IMG/VR virus record: IMGVR_UViG_3300013137_000051
Coordinates: 1 to 37,039 of that record
Reading direction: 5' to 3' (one strand)
Source: a virus
Length of the DNA stretch: 37,039 bases
Both the position numbers and the translations under genes were made by a program. Shown here one piece after another: positions 1 through 7,340 of this stretch. The notes beneath the pieces were generated by a model that ran no database searches, was not told where the DNA came from, and saw only the letters and a program-made list of their open reading frames with translations. Within the stretch, counting starts at the first letter, position 1. Each line of letters opens with the position of its first letter.

Positions 1-1058
1 CCTGTCGTGGCTCCAAATGCTACGGTCAGCCCGTCAGCAATAGTGATCGCCCCAGCGACGACAGGCACTCCCGTGGTCCAATCGCTCCAAGTGCCCCCGA
101 AATTGCGTTTCCGGTGCTGGATAGTATCGGGAGTGCCGGTCGCCGCGATTCGAACCTCGTACTCCTGGTTCTCGTTTGTGTGCCACCAATTTGCTCGATC
201 CAAACTGAGGTCATTCAGCCCCGAGCCCGTGAATTTTGGCACACCAATTTTCCCGGTCTTCACTGGATCTTGGCTGCCATAGATATTGGTCTGAATGTTG
301 GAGCCGTTCGCATGGGCGAAAAATTCGTGATCGGTGAAGAACCTCAAATATACGGCATTTAGGTCCGCACTGACCTGCTCCCAAGTACGCGAATCACTAA
401 TGACGGCGTTCCATGCGCTAACTGTTGATGTTCCGGTCCCGGACAGCGGATAGATGGTCTCCCAGAGGTCGTTATACCGGTTGTAGAAGAGGCCGTTCGG
501 AAGGGCCACAGCCGGCCGATGGATCGGGCACCAAATGCTGTTCGGATGGACATCGCCCCTCATGAGGCCACTGAAGGGATGCCCTGAAATGGTCCCCACG
601 GATGCGCAGAGGCCATGAAACCCGCCCCGCGCACGGCTGTTCGTCGCGTCCTTACCGGTCGGAAACGTCGCGTTCGCACTGAGGATGTAGTCTGGAGCGA
701 GGCCGCCACTGCCCGGCCATGCGGCGTACACGCGCAGATCCTTCCCTCTGCGATTCTCCTGGACAGCCAGACTGGGATCGTCCCAATTAGCAGCGAGGTT
801 GACATCCAATAACAGAGCCTCACCAAGACGATACCGATGTCCGCCGATATCGAGAATCTCCGGAGGCAGACGTAACACCGTTTGGCTACCGGGCTCCAAA
901 GCGAGCCATTCATATTGCGCCTGGAACTGCGGCAGAAAGGGAGACATGAATTCCAACTCCGCAGCGATTGCCGCAAAATTGGCGTTCATGCGGTCCGCCG
1001 CTGCAGGCAGAGAATCCGGGGGATGCTGATTGCGAATGCGATCAGGTATGTATGTCAT
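1..1058 (-). CDS. Tail fibre / receptor-binding protein, partial (C-terminus off the left edge)
   Basis: An open minus-strand frame starts at the ATG at 1056-1058 and is still open at base 1, giving 352 codons. I translated it by hand. Its N-terminus, MTYIPDRIRNQHPPDSLP then NANFAAI, closely matches the N-terminus of the fibre at 1283-2929 (MPYIPDLLKNTSPPDTLP, NANFVAI), so both probably use the same baseplate-attachment domain. The rest (for example WWHTNENQEYEVRIAATGTP and a GGTWSDWTTG motif near the edge) is rich in Gly, Trp and Asn, as expected of fibre shafts or receptor-binding tips, but I recognise no specific fold. The start overlaps the stop of the upstream 75-residue gene as ATGA, implying translational coupling. 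Fibre function is inferred from position after the baseplate genes and from the shared N-terminus. The receptor is unknown. Confidence 0.8.
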   Translation of the reverse strand, partial: MTYIPDRIRNQHPPDSLPAAADRMNANFAAIAAELEFMSPFLPQFQAQYEWLALEPGSQTVLRLPPEILDIGGHRYRLGEALLLDVNLAANWDDPSLAVQENRRGKDLRVYAAWPGSGGLAPDYILSANATFPTGKDATNSRARGGFHGLCASVGTISGHPFSGLMRGDVHPNSIWCPIHRPAVALPNGLFYNRYNDLWETIYPLSGTGTSTVSAWNAVISDSRTWEQVSADLNAVYLRFFTDHEFFAHANGSNIQTNIYGSQDPVKTGKIGVPKFTGSGLNDLSLDRANWWHTNENQEYEVRIAATGTPDTIQHRKRNFGGTWSDWTTGVPVVAGAITIADGLTVAFGATT

Positions 1059-1282
1059 GATGATTCTCTCTCTTTACTCGGGGTTTCGGACAGAGCTTTC
1101 CGGCTCTCGATTACGGCCGTGGCCATTTCTACGAGCATGTCGCTACAACGAATGGCCGCTTGATATGCGTCCATGTTGGCGTCCACCATGCCCGCACGTT
1201 GGAACAGTTGATATGCCCGCATCTCCGCGGGAAAAATGTTGCGTTCCTCCATCTGTTTCGCCATCTGTCCAAACCTCCCCAT
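1055..1282 (-). CDS. Small protein of unknown function between two fibre genes
   Basis: The product is 75 residues, starting at the ATG directly after the TAA of the large fibre (TAAATG junction) and ending in an ATGA overlap with the next fibre. This tight coupling on both sides argues that it is real. It is mostly helical and charged (MGRFGQMAKQMEERNIFPAE at the start, SKERESS at the end) with no signal peptide or membrane segment. I do not recognise a family. Its position suggests a fibre-associated role such as a fibre assembly chaperone or a small tail component, but that is inference from context only. Confidence 0.6.
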   Translation of the reverse strand: MGRFGQMAKQMEERNIFPAEMRAYQLFQRAGMVDANMDAYQAAIRCSDMLVEMATAVIESRKALSETPSKERESS

Positions 1283-2929
1283 TTATGCGGCCGCATGGAA
1301 GCCGAATGTTTCCAACGTATTCAGAATTGAGTTGATAGCGGATCTCGACTCCGCGTCCACTGTCCACCCACCGGACGGGTCCGCCACGTGAGCCTGTTTC
1401 GCTACGGGAGTCACTCCGTTGACGCCGAATTTCCCCGCCACGGCGAGGTCTGAATTCGCGTAGAGCCGCTGATCAGCAACCGTGGCCGCAAACACACCGT
1501 AGACAAGCGCCTTCACACGGGCGTCGGCTTCGTCCGACCTTGAAACGTTGTCGATAAAGAGTTTACTGGAGCCGGTCTCGTAGTACCCGGCCTGATGACC
1601 GAGAAAGACGCCGCTCGATCCGGATGCCTGTCGGCCGGCCCCTTTCCCCAGGAACGTATTGTTGGAGCCGGTTACCAGCGACGACTGGCCGGCCATATAC
1701 CCAATGATCGTATTCGCGCCGCCTGTCGTGGCCGCGGGCGCGGAATAGGCGCCAAAGAATACGTTGCCCGTTCCCGTGGTGATGGCCATGCCGCTGTTGT
1801 AGCCCACGAACGTGTTGTCGCTGGCCACGCTGTTGAATCCCGCGTTCGCGCCTACGAACACGCACGAAAGACCCGTAACGTTCAGTAGACCGGCCTGATC
1901 GCCCACGAAGACGTTGTGATGTGCGCCGTTGCCCGTATATCCGGCCCGGAAGCCGACATAGGTGTTGGCGCTGTGAGTGCGGTTTTGCGCTCCCGCCTCG
2001 TTGCCCACGAACGTGTTGGGGGCTCCGGTCCGATTTTCCAGACCCGCGTTTGCTCCGACGAATACGTTCCAGTCGCCCGCGGTCTGCCAGTAACCGGCCT
2101 GCAACCCCACGAAGACACAGTTCTGGCCGGTGAGGTTTTGCTGGCCGGCCGAGTCACCCAGGAACACGTTTTGGATGCCGGTCGTGTTGCACATGCCGGC
2201 GCCGAACCCGGCGAACAGGTTACAATTCCCGGTTGTGTTGTCCCGGCCGCACATGTAACCGAGGAACTGATTCCCGAATCCGATTGTGTTCGCGTTGCCC
2301 GCCTTGTAGCCGACGAACACGCACATTTGCGGATTTCCCGCCGCAACCTGCGCGAGGGACCCCACGATGGTGGTATACAGGCTGTCAGGCCCCAGAGCGT
2401 AGCCCGCTTGAGTCCCGATCGCGACCAGGTCGGAGCCCGCGGAATTGCCGTAACCCGCCTGATATCCCACAAACGTGTTGCGCAGCCCCGTATTCTGCCC
2501 GCCTCCAGCCGCGCCCACACCAAGGAAGCAACTCGCGAGCGCCACTTCCGAACTGATGAACGGGAGCTTCAACGAAATTGCCGCAACGTCTTCCTCGACC
2601 GCCGCAATATCTCCTTCAACTGTGGTAACTGCGCTTTCAAGTCCCGCAACGGCGCCGTCGAGTGTCGCCACATTGCCCTGAAGAGCAGTCACGTTGCCCT
2701 GAAGCGCTGTGACATTGCTTTGAACCGCTGTGACGGCCCCTTCAAGTGTCGCAAACTCAGCCTCAATCGTGGCGACGCTTTCAGTGGCCGACTCAACGGT
2801 CACTACCCTGGAAGCGATGGACTCGAACTCGTCCTGTATGGCCACGAAGTTCGCGTTAATCTTGTCCGTAGCCACGGGCAGAGTGTCCGGAGGACTGGTG
2901 TTCTTCAACAAATCTGGGATGTAGGGCAT
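1283..2929 (-). CDS. Tail fibre with trimeric coiled coil and FVGxxAG repeat shaft
   Basis: The product is 548 residues, with GGAGA placed 5 bases before the ATG. Residues 1-35 form the N-terminal attachment domain shared with the next fibre gene. Residues about 36-118 are heptad repeats (NVTALQG twice, then NVATLDG), as in a trimeric coiled coil. Residues about 134-449 hold some 19 imperfect repeats of the form N-x-F-V-G-x-x-A-G-Y, spaced about 14-21 residues apart, resembling the beta-structured head repeats of trimeric adhesins and phage fibres. The C-terminal 90 residues are non-repetitive and may be the tip (ends TLETFGFHAAA). No tail-fibre chaperone or intramolecular peptidase motif was recognised. 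The likely role is host-surface binding by a trimeric fibre. Long open frames on other strands here are by-products of the repeats. Confidence 0.85.
   Translation of the reverse strand: MPYIPDLLKNTSPPDTLPVATDKINANFVAIQDEFESIASRVVTVESATESVATIEAEFATLEGAVTAVQSNVTALQGNVTALQGNVATLDGAVAGLESAVTTVEGDIAAVEEDVAAISLKLPFISSEVALASCFLGVGAAGGGQNTGLRNTFVGYQAGYGNSAGSDLVAIGTQAGYALGPDSLYTTIVGSLAQVAAGNPQMCVFVGYKAGNANTIGFGNQFLGYMCGRDNTTGNCNLFAGFGAGMCNTTGIQNVFLGDSAGQQNLTGQNCVFVGLQAGYWQTAGDWNVFVGANAGLENRTGAPNTFVGNEAGAQNRTHSANTYVGFRAGYTGNGAHHNVFVGDQAGLLNVTGLSCVFVGANAGFNSVASDNTFVGYNSGMAITTGTGNVFFGAYSAPAATTGGANTIIGYMAGQSSLVTGSNNTFLGKGAGRQASGSSGVFLGHQAGYYETGSSKLFIDNVSRSDEADARVKALVYGVFAATVADQRLYANSDLAVAGKFGVNGVTPVAKQAHVADPSGGWTVDAESRSAINSILNTLETFGFHAAA
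1583..2479 (-). repeat. FVGxxAG protein-repeat array inside the fibre gene
   Basis: About 18 degenerate units (19 with one just upstream, at residues 134-140) encode core peptides such as NTFVGYQAGY, NVFVGANAGL, NTFVGNEAGA and NTYVGFRAGY. Spacing between cores is irregular (about 14-21 residues), so this is a protein-level rather than an exact DNA repeat. Confidence 0.8.
2633..2737 (-). repeat. 21-bp tandem repeats encoding coiled-coil heptads
   Basis: Five consecutive imperfect 21-bp units encode seven-residue blocks (AVTAVQS, NVTALQG, NVTALQG, NVATLDG, AVAGLES). One unit equals one heptad, so copy-number change would lengthen or shorten the fibre in frame. Confidence 0.7.
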
Positions 2930-2943
2930 TGGAATCTCCGCAG

Positions 2944-4083
2944 TCAGCCTTCGTAGCGATCGAGCCGTGAAAACATATCGAGCGTGATGTCCGAGCGATT
3001 GAGCCCGATGGTGGAGTTATTCAGCTCAAATTCGCTCACCGTGTCCATTGCGATCCAGCTATCCGTCATGGCGACATGACCGTTCGCGAAATCAAGGGGA
3101 ACGAACATATCCATCGTAATGTCGTCACGGTCCATGAACACGTCGTCATGGCGCATGAACAACACATTGATGAGTCGGGGGCCCTCCTGTTTCAGGGCCT
3201 GCGCTGTCGGGAGCGTCACTGTGTCCAGGAACACATCGGGAGCGTCGAATGTGATGACCCTCGAATCCATCGTGACCAGGCCGCCATGCACCCCGAATTC
3301 CCGCTCCAGCACCTTGAAGTCGACATCGCCCGCGGGCAGAGGCGACAGCCACAGACTCTCGTCCAAGAGCCCTTCGCCCAGGCTATGGTTGTTCGCGTTG
3401 GAACTCACGGTCCGGGCCCGCGCCTTGATCGTGCACACATCCTCGTTTGCGGCCGCGGCCCCCTGGCTCCGAATGCGCAGATACCAACGGGTGGCGCTGG
3501 GAACGATCGTCTTCAATTCCTTGGTGAAGCCATCGAGATCCGGAACTCGGTCAATCGTCAGCAGGAACGCTCCGTCGTGATAGAAGTCCGCGTCAGGGAA
3601 ATGGCAGTTGTCCGTGCTCAGCCCGCCCTGCAAATCCAGCACGATCAATTTGGACGCCATGTCAGTGATCTCAAAATCTTCGATTCCAAATTCCGCGAGA
3701 ATGTCTGAGATCGCTACGGTTGAGCCCTTATAAGACCATCTTCGAATTGCGTATCGAATGCGTCGCCGATTCCAATCATGACTCCTGTCTGTTCGCCAAA
3801 TGTGCCCGACTTTAGACCCCAAAAGAGCAAGCCATTTGTCGGGGATCTGATCTATATTCTGAGTCCAAAGCAATTCTCGAATTTTGTCGTGTAGTCTATC
3901 AATTTCAATATCCCAAAGATTGAGAAAACGCTCCAAAACGCCACGACAAACGCCGTCCATTTGTACGTCTAACCGATCCACACCCACAGACACGTTATCC
4001 ATGGTGTACGGACCATCGTAAGGATGTCCGTCGTAACGTTTCCAAATAGTTGGGAGCCGGTCGAATAGTCGTTTTCTCGGCAT
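2944..4083 (-). CDS. Tail protein I-like baseplate protein with C-terminal repeats
   Basis: The product is 379 residues. The N-terminal 200 residues have the look of P2 gpI-type baseplate/tail proteins: RLPTIWKRYDG near the start, a helical segment DIEIDRLHDKIRELL, then RRRIRYAIRRWSYKGSTVAI and an ILAEFGIEDFEI segment. Position directly after the J-like gene (3 bases apart) and before the fibres is the usual J-I-fibre order. The C-terminal part differs from plain gpI: residues about 312-379 hold three roughly 22-residue units with a pattern such as DDITMDMF, SWIAMDTV and SDITLDMF, and a weaker fourth copy lies at 266-289. This extension may be the surface to which fibres attach. The gpI assignment is good; the role of the repeats is inference. 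Confidence 0.78.
   Translation of the reverse strand: MPRKRLFDRLPTIWKRYDGHPYDGPYTMDNVSVGVDRLDVQMDGVCRGVLERFLNLWDIEIDRLHDKIRELLWTQNIDQIPDKWLALLGSKVGHIWRTDRSHDWNRRRIRYAIRRWSYKGSTVAISDILAEFGIEDFEITDMASKLIVLDLQGGLSTDNCHFPDADFYHDGAFLLTIDRVPDLDGFTKELKTIVPSATRWYLRIRSQGAAAANEDVCTIKARARTVSSNANNHSLGEGLLDESLWLSPLPAGDVDFKVLEREFGVHGGLVTMDSRVITFDAPDVFLDTVTLPTAQALKQEGPRLINVLFMRHDDVFMDRDDITMDMFVPLDFANGHVAMTDSWIAMDTVSEFELNNSTIGLNRSDITLDMFSRLDRYEG
2947..3150 (-). repeat. Three ~22-residue tandem repeats at the end of tail protein I
   Basis: Units HDDVFMDRDDITMDMF, NGHVAMTDSWIAMDTV and NSTIGLNRSDITLDMF are each followed by about six linker residues. Hydrophobic residues alternate with Asp/Asn/Met in a beta-strand-like rhythm. 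Confidence 0.6.
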
Positions 4084-4086
4084 TGA

Positions 4087-5508
4087 TTAACTCTGAGTCG
4101 TAATGTTAATGGACCCGAGGGTCAAAATCTTTCCCGTGGACGTAGAAACATCGGTTGTCGGCGCGTCGAATTCCACCCATGACACACCAACGACGCTGCT
4201 TACCGCTGAATGAAGGTCTGAAAACGTCAGTGTGTCTCCAATCCCGATTTGAGATACATCGAATAGCGCATTGATAGCTGCGGTGACGGCTGCAATGACC
4301 GCCACGCTGTTGTACCCCTCAGCAAAGCCAATTCTGCATGAGACATTGACCGCAACGGTCTGCGCATCCAGTAGAATATATCGTTCCTTCCATTGGCCCA
4401 AATGCCCCCACTGAGCGCATTGTGCATGGATCTGAGACTTCAGGAGGTCCGACAGGGGGCCGCCACCTGCGGGAACCACGTAGAGCGCTACATACCAATG
4501 AGGCCAATATGGGTCGGTGTTGCGGTCAACCGCCTGGCAATGCGCTACACCGGGGATGCTTTCTATCAGGGCTTGATAGTCAGGAATCGTAACGCCCCTG
4601 CGCTGTGTTCGGGTTGCAAGAGGAATACGACGGCGATACGATTTCGTGTCTTCCGCTAGAGCGCCTCCAGTCGCGGACGTCAAATTTGTGCACGTGATTT
4701 GGTCTTGCATCCCGTATGGCGGCTCTGTGATCTTTCCGGCGCCACAATTCCCTTCCGCTCCGTCACAAACCACGAATTGCACGGTTACAGGCTGCAAAGG
4801 AGATCCCCCCCCTTTTACCTCATCGCCGAAGACGAGAAACACGGTGTCTGCGACTCCATTGAACTTGTCGGCTTGTAGCTCGAGTACAAAATGTCGGTCT
4901 GTGGGAAGAGACCGCCAAAAACTTTCAACCTCTGTCCAAGACAGTCCGAGGTCAGAGTTGACTACGCTTACCGACCTAGCGGCTATGTTCTTTCCGAGAT
5001 TGTACTTGGGACGCTTGGATAAATCCCTGACGACAAAATCCTCTGGATGCAACGTGAGCGTCTGAACTATCCCTTGGATCACAGGAACGTCAACATGCGC
5101 AGTCCCCTCCGGAAGGATCACGTCAAAACTCGACAGGTACGACATCCCGTCAATACGAGTAAATTTTGAGTATTTTGGTATCGATAGCACTGCCGCGAAT
5201 CCGTCGACTCTTGCGATCTTGATTGTCGTGCTTGCGGCAGACGCGAGTTTCGGAGGCCAGTCGGTAGAGCTCGCGATATTGATAAGCGACTGCTTCCATT
5301 TCGCTGTGGGGATGAACTGTTCGTTGAACGCACGGTCCAGATAGAAGTTCGCCTTATCGATCTCGTCTTCCAGGAGGCGCACGAGACTGATTCCCGCGTC
5401 AGAATGATTGCGGTCGGTCAATTCGGGAAGAAGCATAGAAAGCAGCGCCAAAGCAGCTTCAAATCGCGCCGTGAAATCCCGTCCCGAAAAATCTTGATAC
5501 TCAGGCAT
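4087..5508 (-). CDS. Baseplate J-like wedge protein
   Basis: The product is 473 residues from the ATG at 5506-5508, placed one base after the stop of the gp25-like gene with a GAGG motif upstream. A longer frame to 5661 would overlap that gene by about 150 bases and lacks family-like residues, so the shorter start is preferred. Features typical of the Baseplate_J (P2 gpJ, T4 gp6) family are the N-terminal FSGRDFTARFEAALALL and a central GGALAEDTKSYRRRIP followed by the RGVTIPDYQALIESIPGVA motif. The C-terminal region (VAAVTAAINALFDVSQIGIG, then a SDLHSAVSSVVGV segment) is the usual J-type end. The protein would build the wedge ring of the contractile-tail baseplate together with the gp25-like protein and tail protein I. 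Confidence 0.88.
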   Translation of the reverse strand: MPEYQDFSGRDFTARFEAALALLSMLLPELTDRNHSDAGISLVRLLEDEIDKANFYLDRAFNEQFIPTAKWKQSLINIASSTDWPPKLASAASTTIKIARVDGFAAVLSIPKYSKFTRIDGMSYLSSFDVILPEGTAHVDVPVIQGIVQTLTLHPEDFVVRDLSKRPKYNLGKNIAARSVSVVNSDLGLSWTEVESFWRSLPTDRHFVLELQADKFNGVADTVFLVFGDEVKGGGSPLQPVTVQFVVCDGAEGNCGAGKITEPPYGMQDQITCTNLTSATGGALAEDTKSYRRRIPLATRTQRRGVTIPDYQALIESIPGVAHCQAVDRNTDPYWPHWYVALYVVPAGGGPLSDLLKSQIHAQCAQWGHLGQWKERYILLDAQTVAVNVSCRIGFAEGYNSVAVIAAVTAAINALFDVSQIGIGDTLTFSDLHSAVSSVVGVSWVEFDAPTTDVSTSTGKILTLGSINITTQS

Positions 5509-5509
5509 C

Positions 5510-6376
5510 CTATACCTCAGCGGGAACTGATAGTTCCATGAGCAACCTCGATCTCGAAGGGATACGAACCATAGTCCCAGCCTCCGGAACGTTCCCGACA
5601 TCGAGAACATCCCTATCAAAATCTTCTTCGTCGAGGTTATCCTGCTCGTACATCTCCGCAACGATTGGCCAATAACGAATATCGTCGTAATTCCGCCACG
5701 AAATCAGATTCCATGTGTCATCAGGAGCGACCTGATAGTATTGATCGTCAACAGCCGGAGGAAATTGCCGTGATCTGGGAAAACGAGTATAGAGAATGTC
5801 GCCCTCCATCGCCTGATCGATTCCATAATATCGACTGCCGTATTCGTGGCCGCTTGCGTCAATTTCTCTGGCTGGATACTCCTGCACTCTCGCCTGTCGG
5901 GAAGTGACGAATGGAGAAACAAGATTGCCCTCGACCTGGCCGGCAATGAATTCGATAAACGCTGCAACTGGAGCCCGTCCTTCATCGGCCAAACGCCCTG
6001 TGAACTGCCATGCGGTTCCGTCCTGGGGAACGCGAGCCCGTTTCTCCCATCGTTCTGTCGAATGTTGCATCCAGAATGCCGCAAGTTGCTCGAATTCTGG
6101 TGTGTTGGGAGAAAACAGGATCTCGAACAGTCGGGATCCAAAATTCGGGAGCGTGTCGTGTTCGGTTAGGTGCGTGAGCAAAATATGTGCGATTGCTTCC
6201 GCGACGTGATTGTGCTCAGGGGCAAGCGGCTCACGAATCGTCCAGCTCTCATTCAAGTACTCGAGCATCACTGAAAGAGAATCCATCCCTCCCTGCGTGA
6301 CTTGCACCCCACCGGTCACCGGATTGATCCGGAACGGGAATGCGATACCTTTGCCGAAGAATGGAGCGGTTTTCAT
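5510..6376 (-). CDS. gp25-like baseplate wedge protein fused to a LysM/gpX-like domain
   Basis: The product is 288 residues. Residues about 10-115 match the gp25/W-like wedge family: FPFRINPVTGGVQVTQG, then a helical AEAIAHILLTHLTEHDTLPNFGSRLFEILF segment with the conserved R-P-x-FG-type turn. After a linker, residues about 211-275 (YYQVAPDDTWNLISWRNY, a WPIVAEMYEQDN segment, then GTMVRIP) have the order of a LysM or P2 gpX-type domain: DTW at the start, an I-A-x-N helix, and a GTxVxIP end. In most contractile-tail phages these are separate proteins, so this looks like a fusion. It precedes the J-like gene by one base. Assembly role: wedge initiation and joining to hub or sheath, by family analogy. 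Confidence 0.82.
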   Translation of the reverse strand: MKTAPFFGKGIAFPFRINPVTGGVQVTQGGMDSLSVMLEYLNESWTIREPLAPEHNHVAEAIAHILLTHLTEHDTLPNFGSRLFEILFSPNTPEFEQLAAFWMQHSTERWEKRARVPQDGTAWQFTGRLADEGRAPVAAFIEFIAGQVEGNLVSPFVTSRQARVQEYPAREIDASGHEYGSRYYGIDQAMEGDILYTRFPRSRQFPPAVDDQYYQVAPDDTWNLISWRNYDDIRYWPIVAEMYEQDNLDEEDFDRDVLDVGNVPEAGTMVRIPSRSRLLMELSVPAEV

Positions 6377-6390
6377 GTGATCTTACTCGC

Positions 6391-7323
6391 TCACCCGAGA
6401 TACTTCTTGAAGTAATCGGAGACTGCTTTCAGCACAGTCTGTATTGATTTCACCACGTCTCGATACGGTTGATTCCAGACAATATGGGAAGTCGTGTACA
6501 CATGACCCATTTCGCCATCCACCACGAGCTGCGTTTCTCCGGCTGAAAGGAGGATCTGATTGCCCTTTGAATCGATCACGATGGAAGGGCCGATGCTCCC
6601 CTTTTCTTTGCAAGCGAACAGGAAAAGCACTCCGTCGCCGTCCTGTGCTACCTGCAATATCCCCTGGCCGTTCAAGTCCAATTGACCGATGATTGCCACA
6701 CCATCTTTGATTGCTTCACTCGGTTTGGGAGAAGACCCGTTGAAAGCACTCGCTCCTCCTCGCATTGCGCCTTTTCTCATTCTGCTGGCTGTGCAAGGAG
6801 AGCTTGACTTCTCGTCTTCCTTTTTCCCTGGGGATCGGGAGAACCATCCGGCGCCAGTCCAATCACAGAGAAACATGCCCTCCTGAGTCCCGTTGTCATC
6901 GAATAGCAACGTGTGGCCAGCTTCTGATTTCAGCATCCGTATGTGAATCGATTTTTTCTTCTGGACCCTTGCGTCCAGCGGAAGAAACGGCTCTCCGTTA
7001 TCTGCCCAGGCGCCGGCAGGGAAACAGTACGGCTTTTTGGGATTCCCCCCCTCAAAACCGACAATCACAAGCAATCCCGGGACCGGTGGCCACCAAATCC
7101 CCATGTCACCCTTGAAGCTCTGGCATCCCGTGGGGGCCCCAAAGAAGTCACACCATCCTGTCCAGTTCTCCGGCCCTGTATCGAATACCGCAGGGCATTC
7201 CGCGAGCACGCGTCCTCGCAACGCAGGATCGTCCACGCTCTTCACAATCCCGAAATGAAGGTTTCCGGATTGGAAGAAGTGGATCGGGTCTTTTGGAATG
7301 GGGAGTATGCTGTGCTCAATCAC
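6391..7323 (-). CDS. Baseplate spike protein (gpV/gp5-like OB fold)
   Basis: The product is 310 residues. The start appears to be GTG at 7321-7323 with AAGGGAT upstream; no better ATG precedes the conserved region. Residues about 22-110 form the OB-fold domain of the gpV/gp5/VgrG family: HFGIVKSVDDPALRGRVLAE, then a WWPPVPGLLVIVGFEGG strand pair and a YCFPAGAW end. The middle (HTLLFDDNGTQEGMF) and the C-terminal third (IVIDSKGNQILLSAG, then ETQLVVDGEMGHVYTT) have the short beta repeats expected of a trimeric beta-helix spike. The C-terminal helix ends DYFKKYLG. No metal-binding HxH tip is obvious. It follows the hub gene, the usual order for spike and hub. Confidence 0.82.
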   Translation of the reverse strand: MIEHSILPIPKDPIHFFQSGNLHFGIVKSVDDPALRGRVLAECPAVFDTGPENWTGWCDFFGAPTGCQSFKGDMGIWWPPVPGLLVIVGFEGGNPKKPYCFPAGAWADNGEPFLPLDARVQKKKSIHIRMLKSEAGHTLLFDDNGTQEGMFLCDWTGAGWFSRSPGKKEDEKSSSPCTASRMRKGAMRGGASAFNGSSPKPSEAIKDGVAIIGQLDLNGQGILQVAQDGDGVLFLFACKEKGSIGPSIVIDSKGNQILLSAGETQLVVDGEMGHVYTTSHIVWNQPYRDVVKSIQTVLKAVSDYFKKYLG

Positions 7324-7340
7324 TGGACTATCCCTTAACC

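Noticed and set aside
1583-2479. Possible CRISPR-like array
   Set aside because: Units are degenerate, unevenly spaced and translate into a protein repeat; no conserved palindromic repeat or unique spacers.
1882-2523. 213-residue minus-strand frame inside the fibre gene
   Set aside because: A shifted frame of the same repeat array; Arg/Ser/Pro-rich composition and no start signal.
1916-2956. 346-residue plus-strand frame opposite the large fibre gene
   Set aside because: It lies antisense to a clear repeat-rich fibre, and its own repeats mirror the fibre repeats. It has no ribosome-binding site or family motif.
5509-5661. N-terminal extension of the J-like gene
   Set aside because: It would overlap the gp25-LysM gene by about 150 bases and does not resemble the family.
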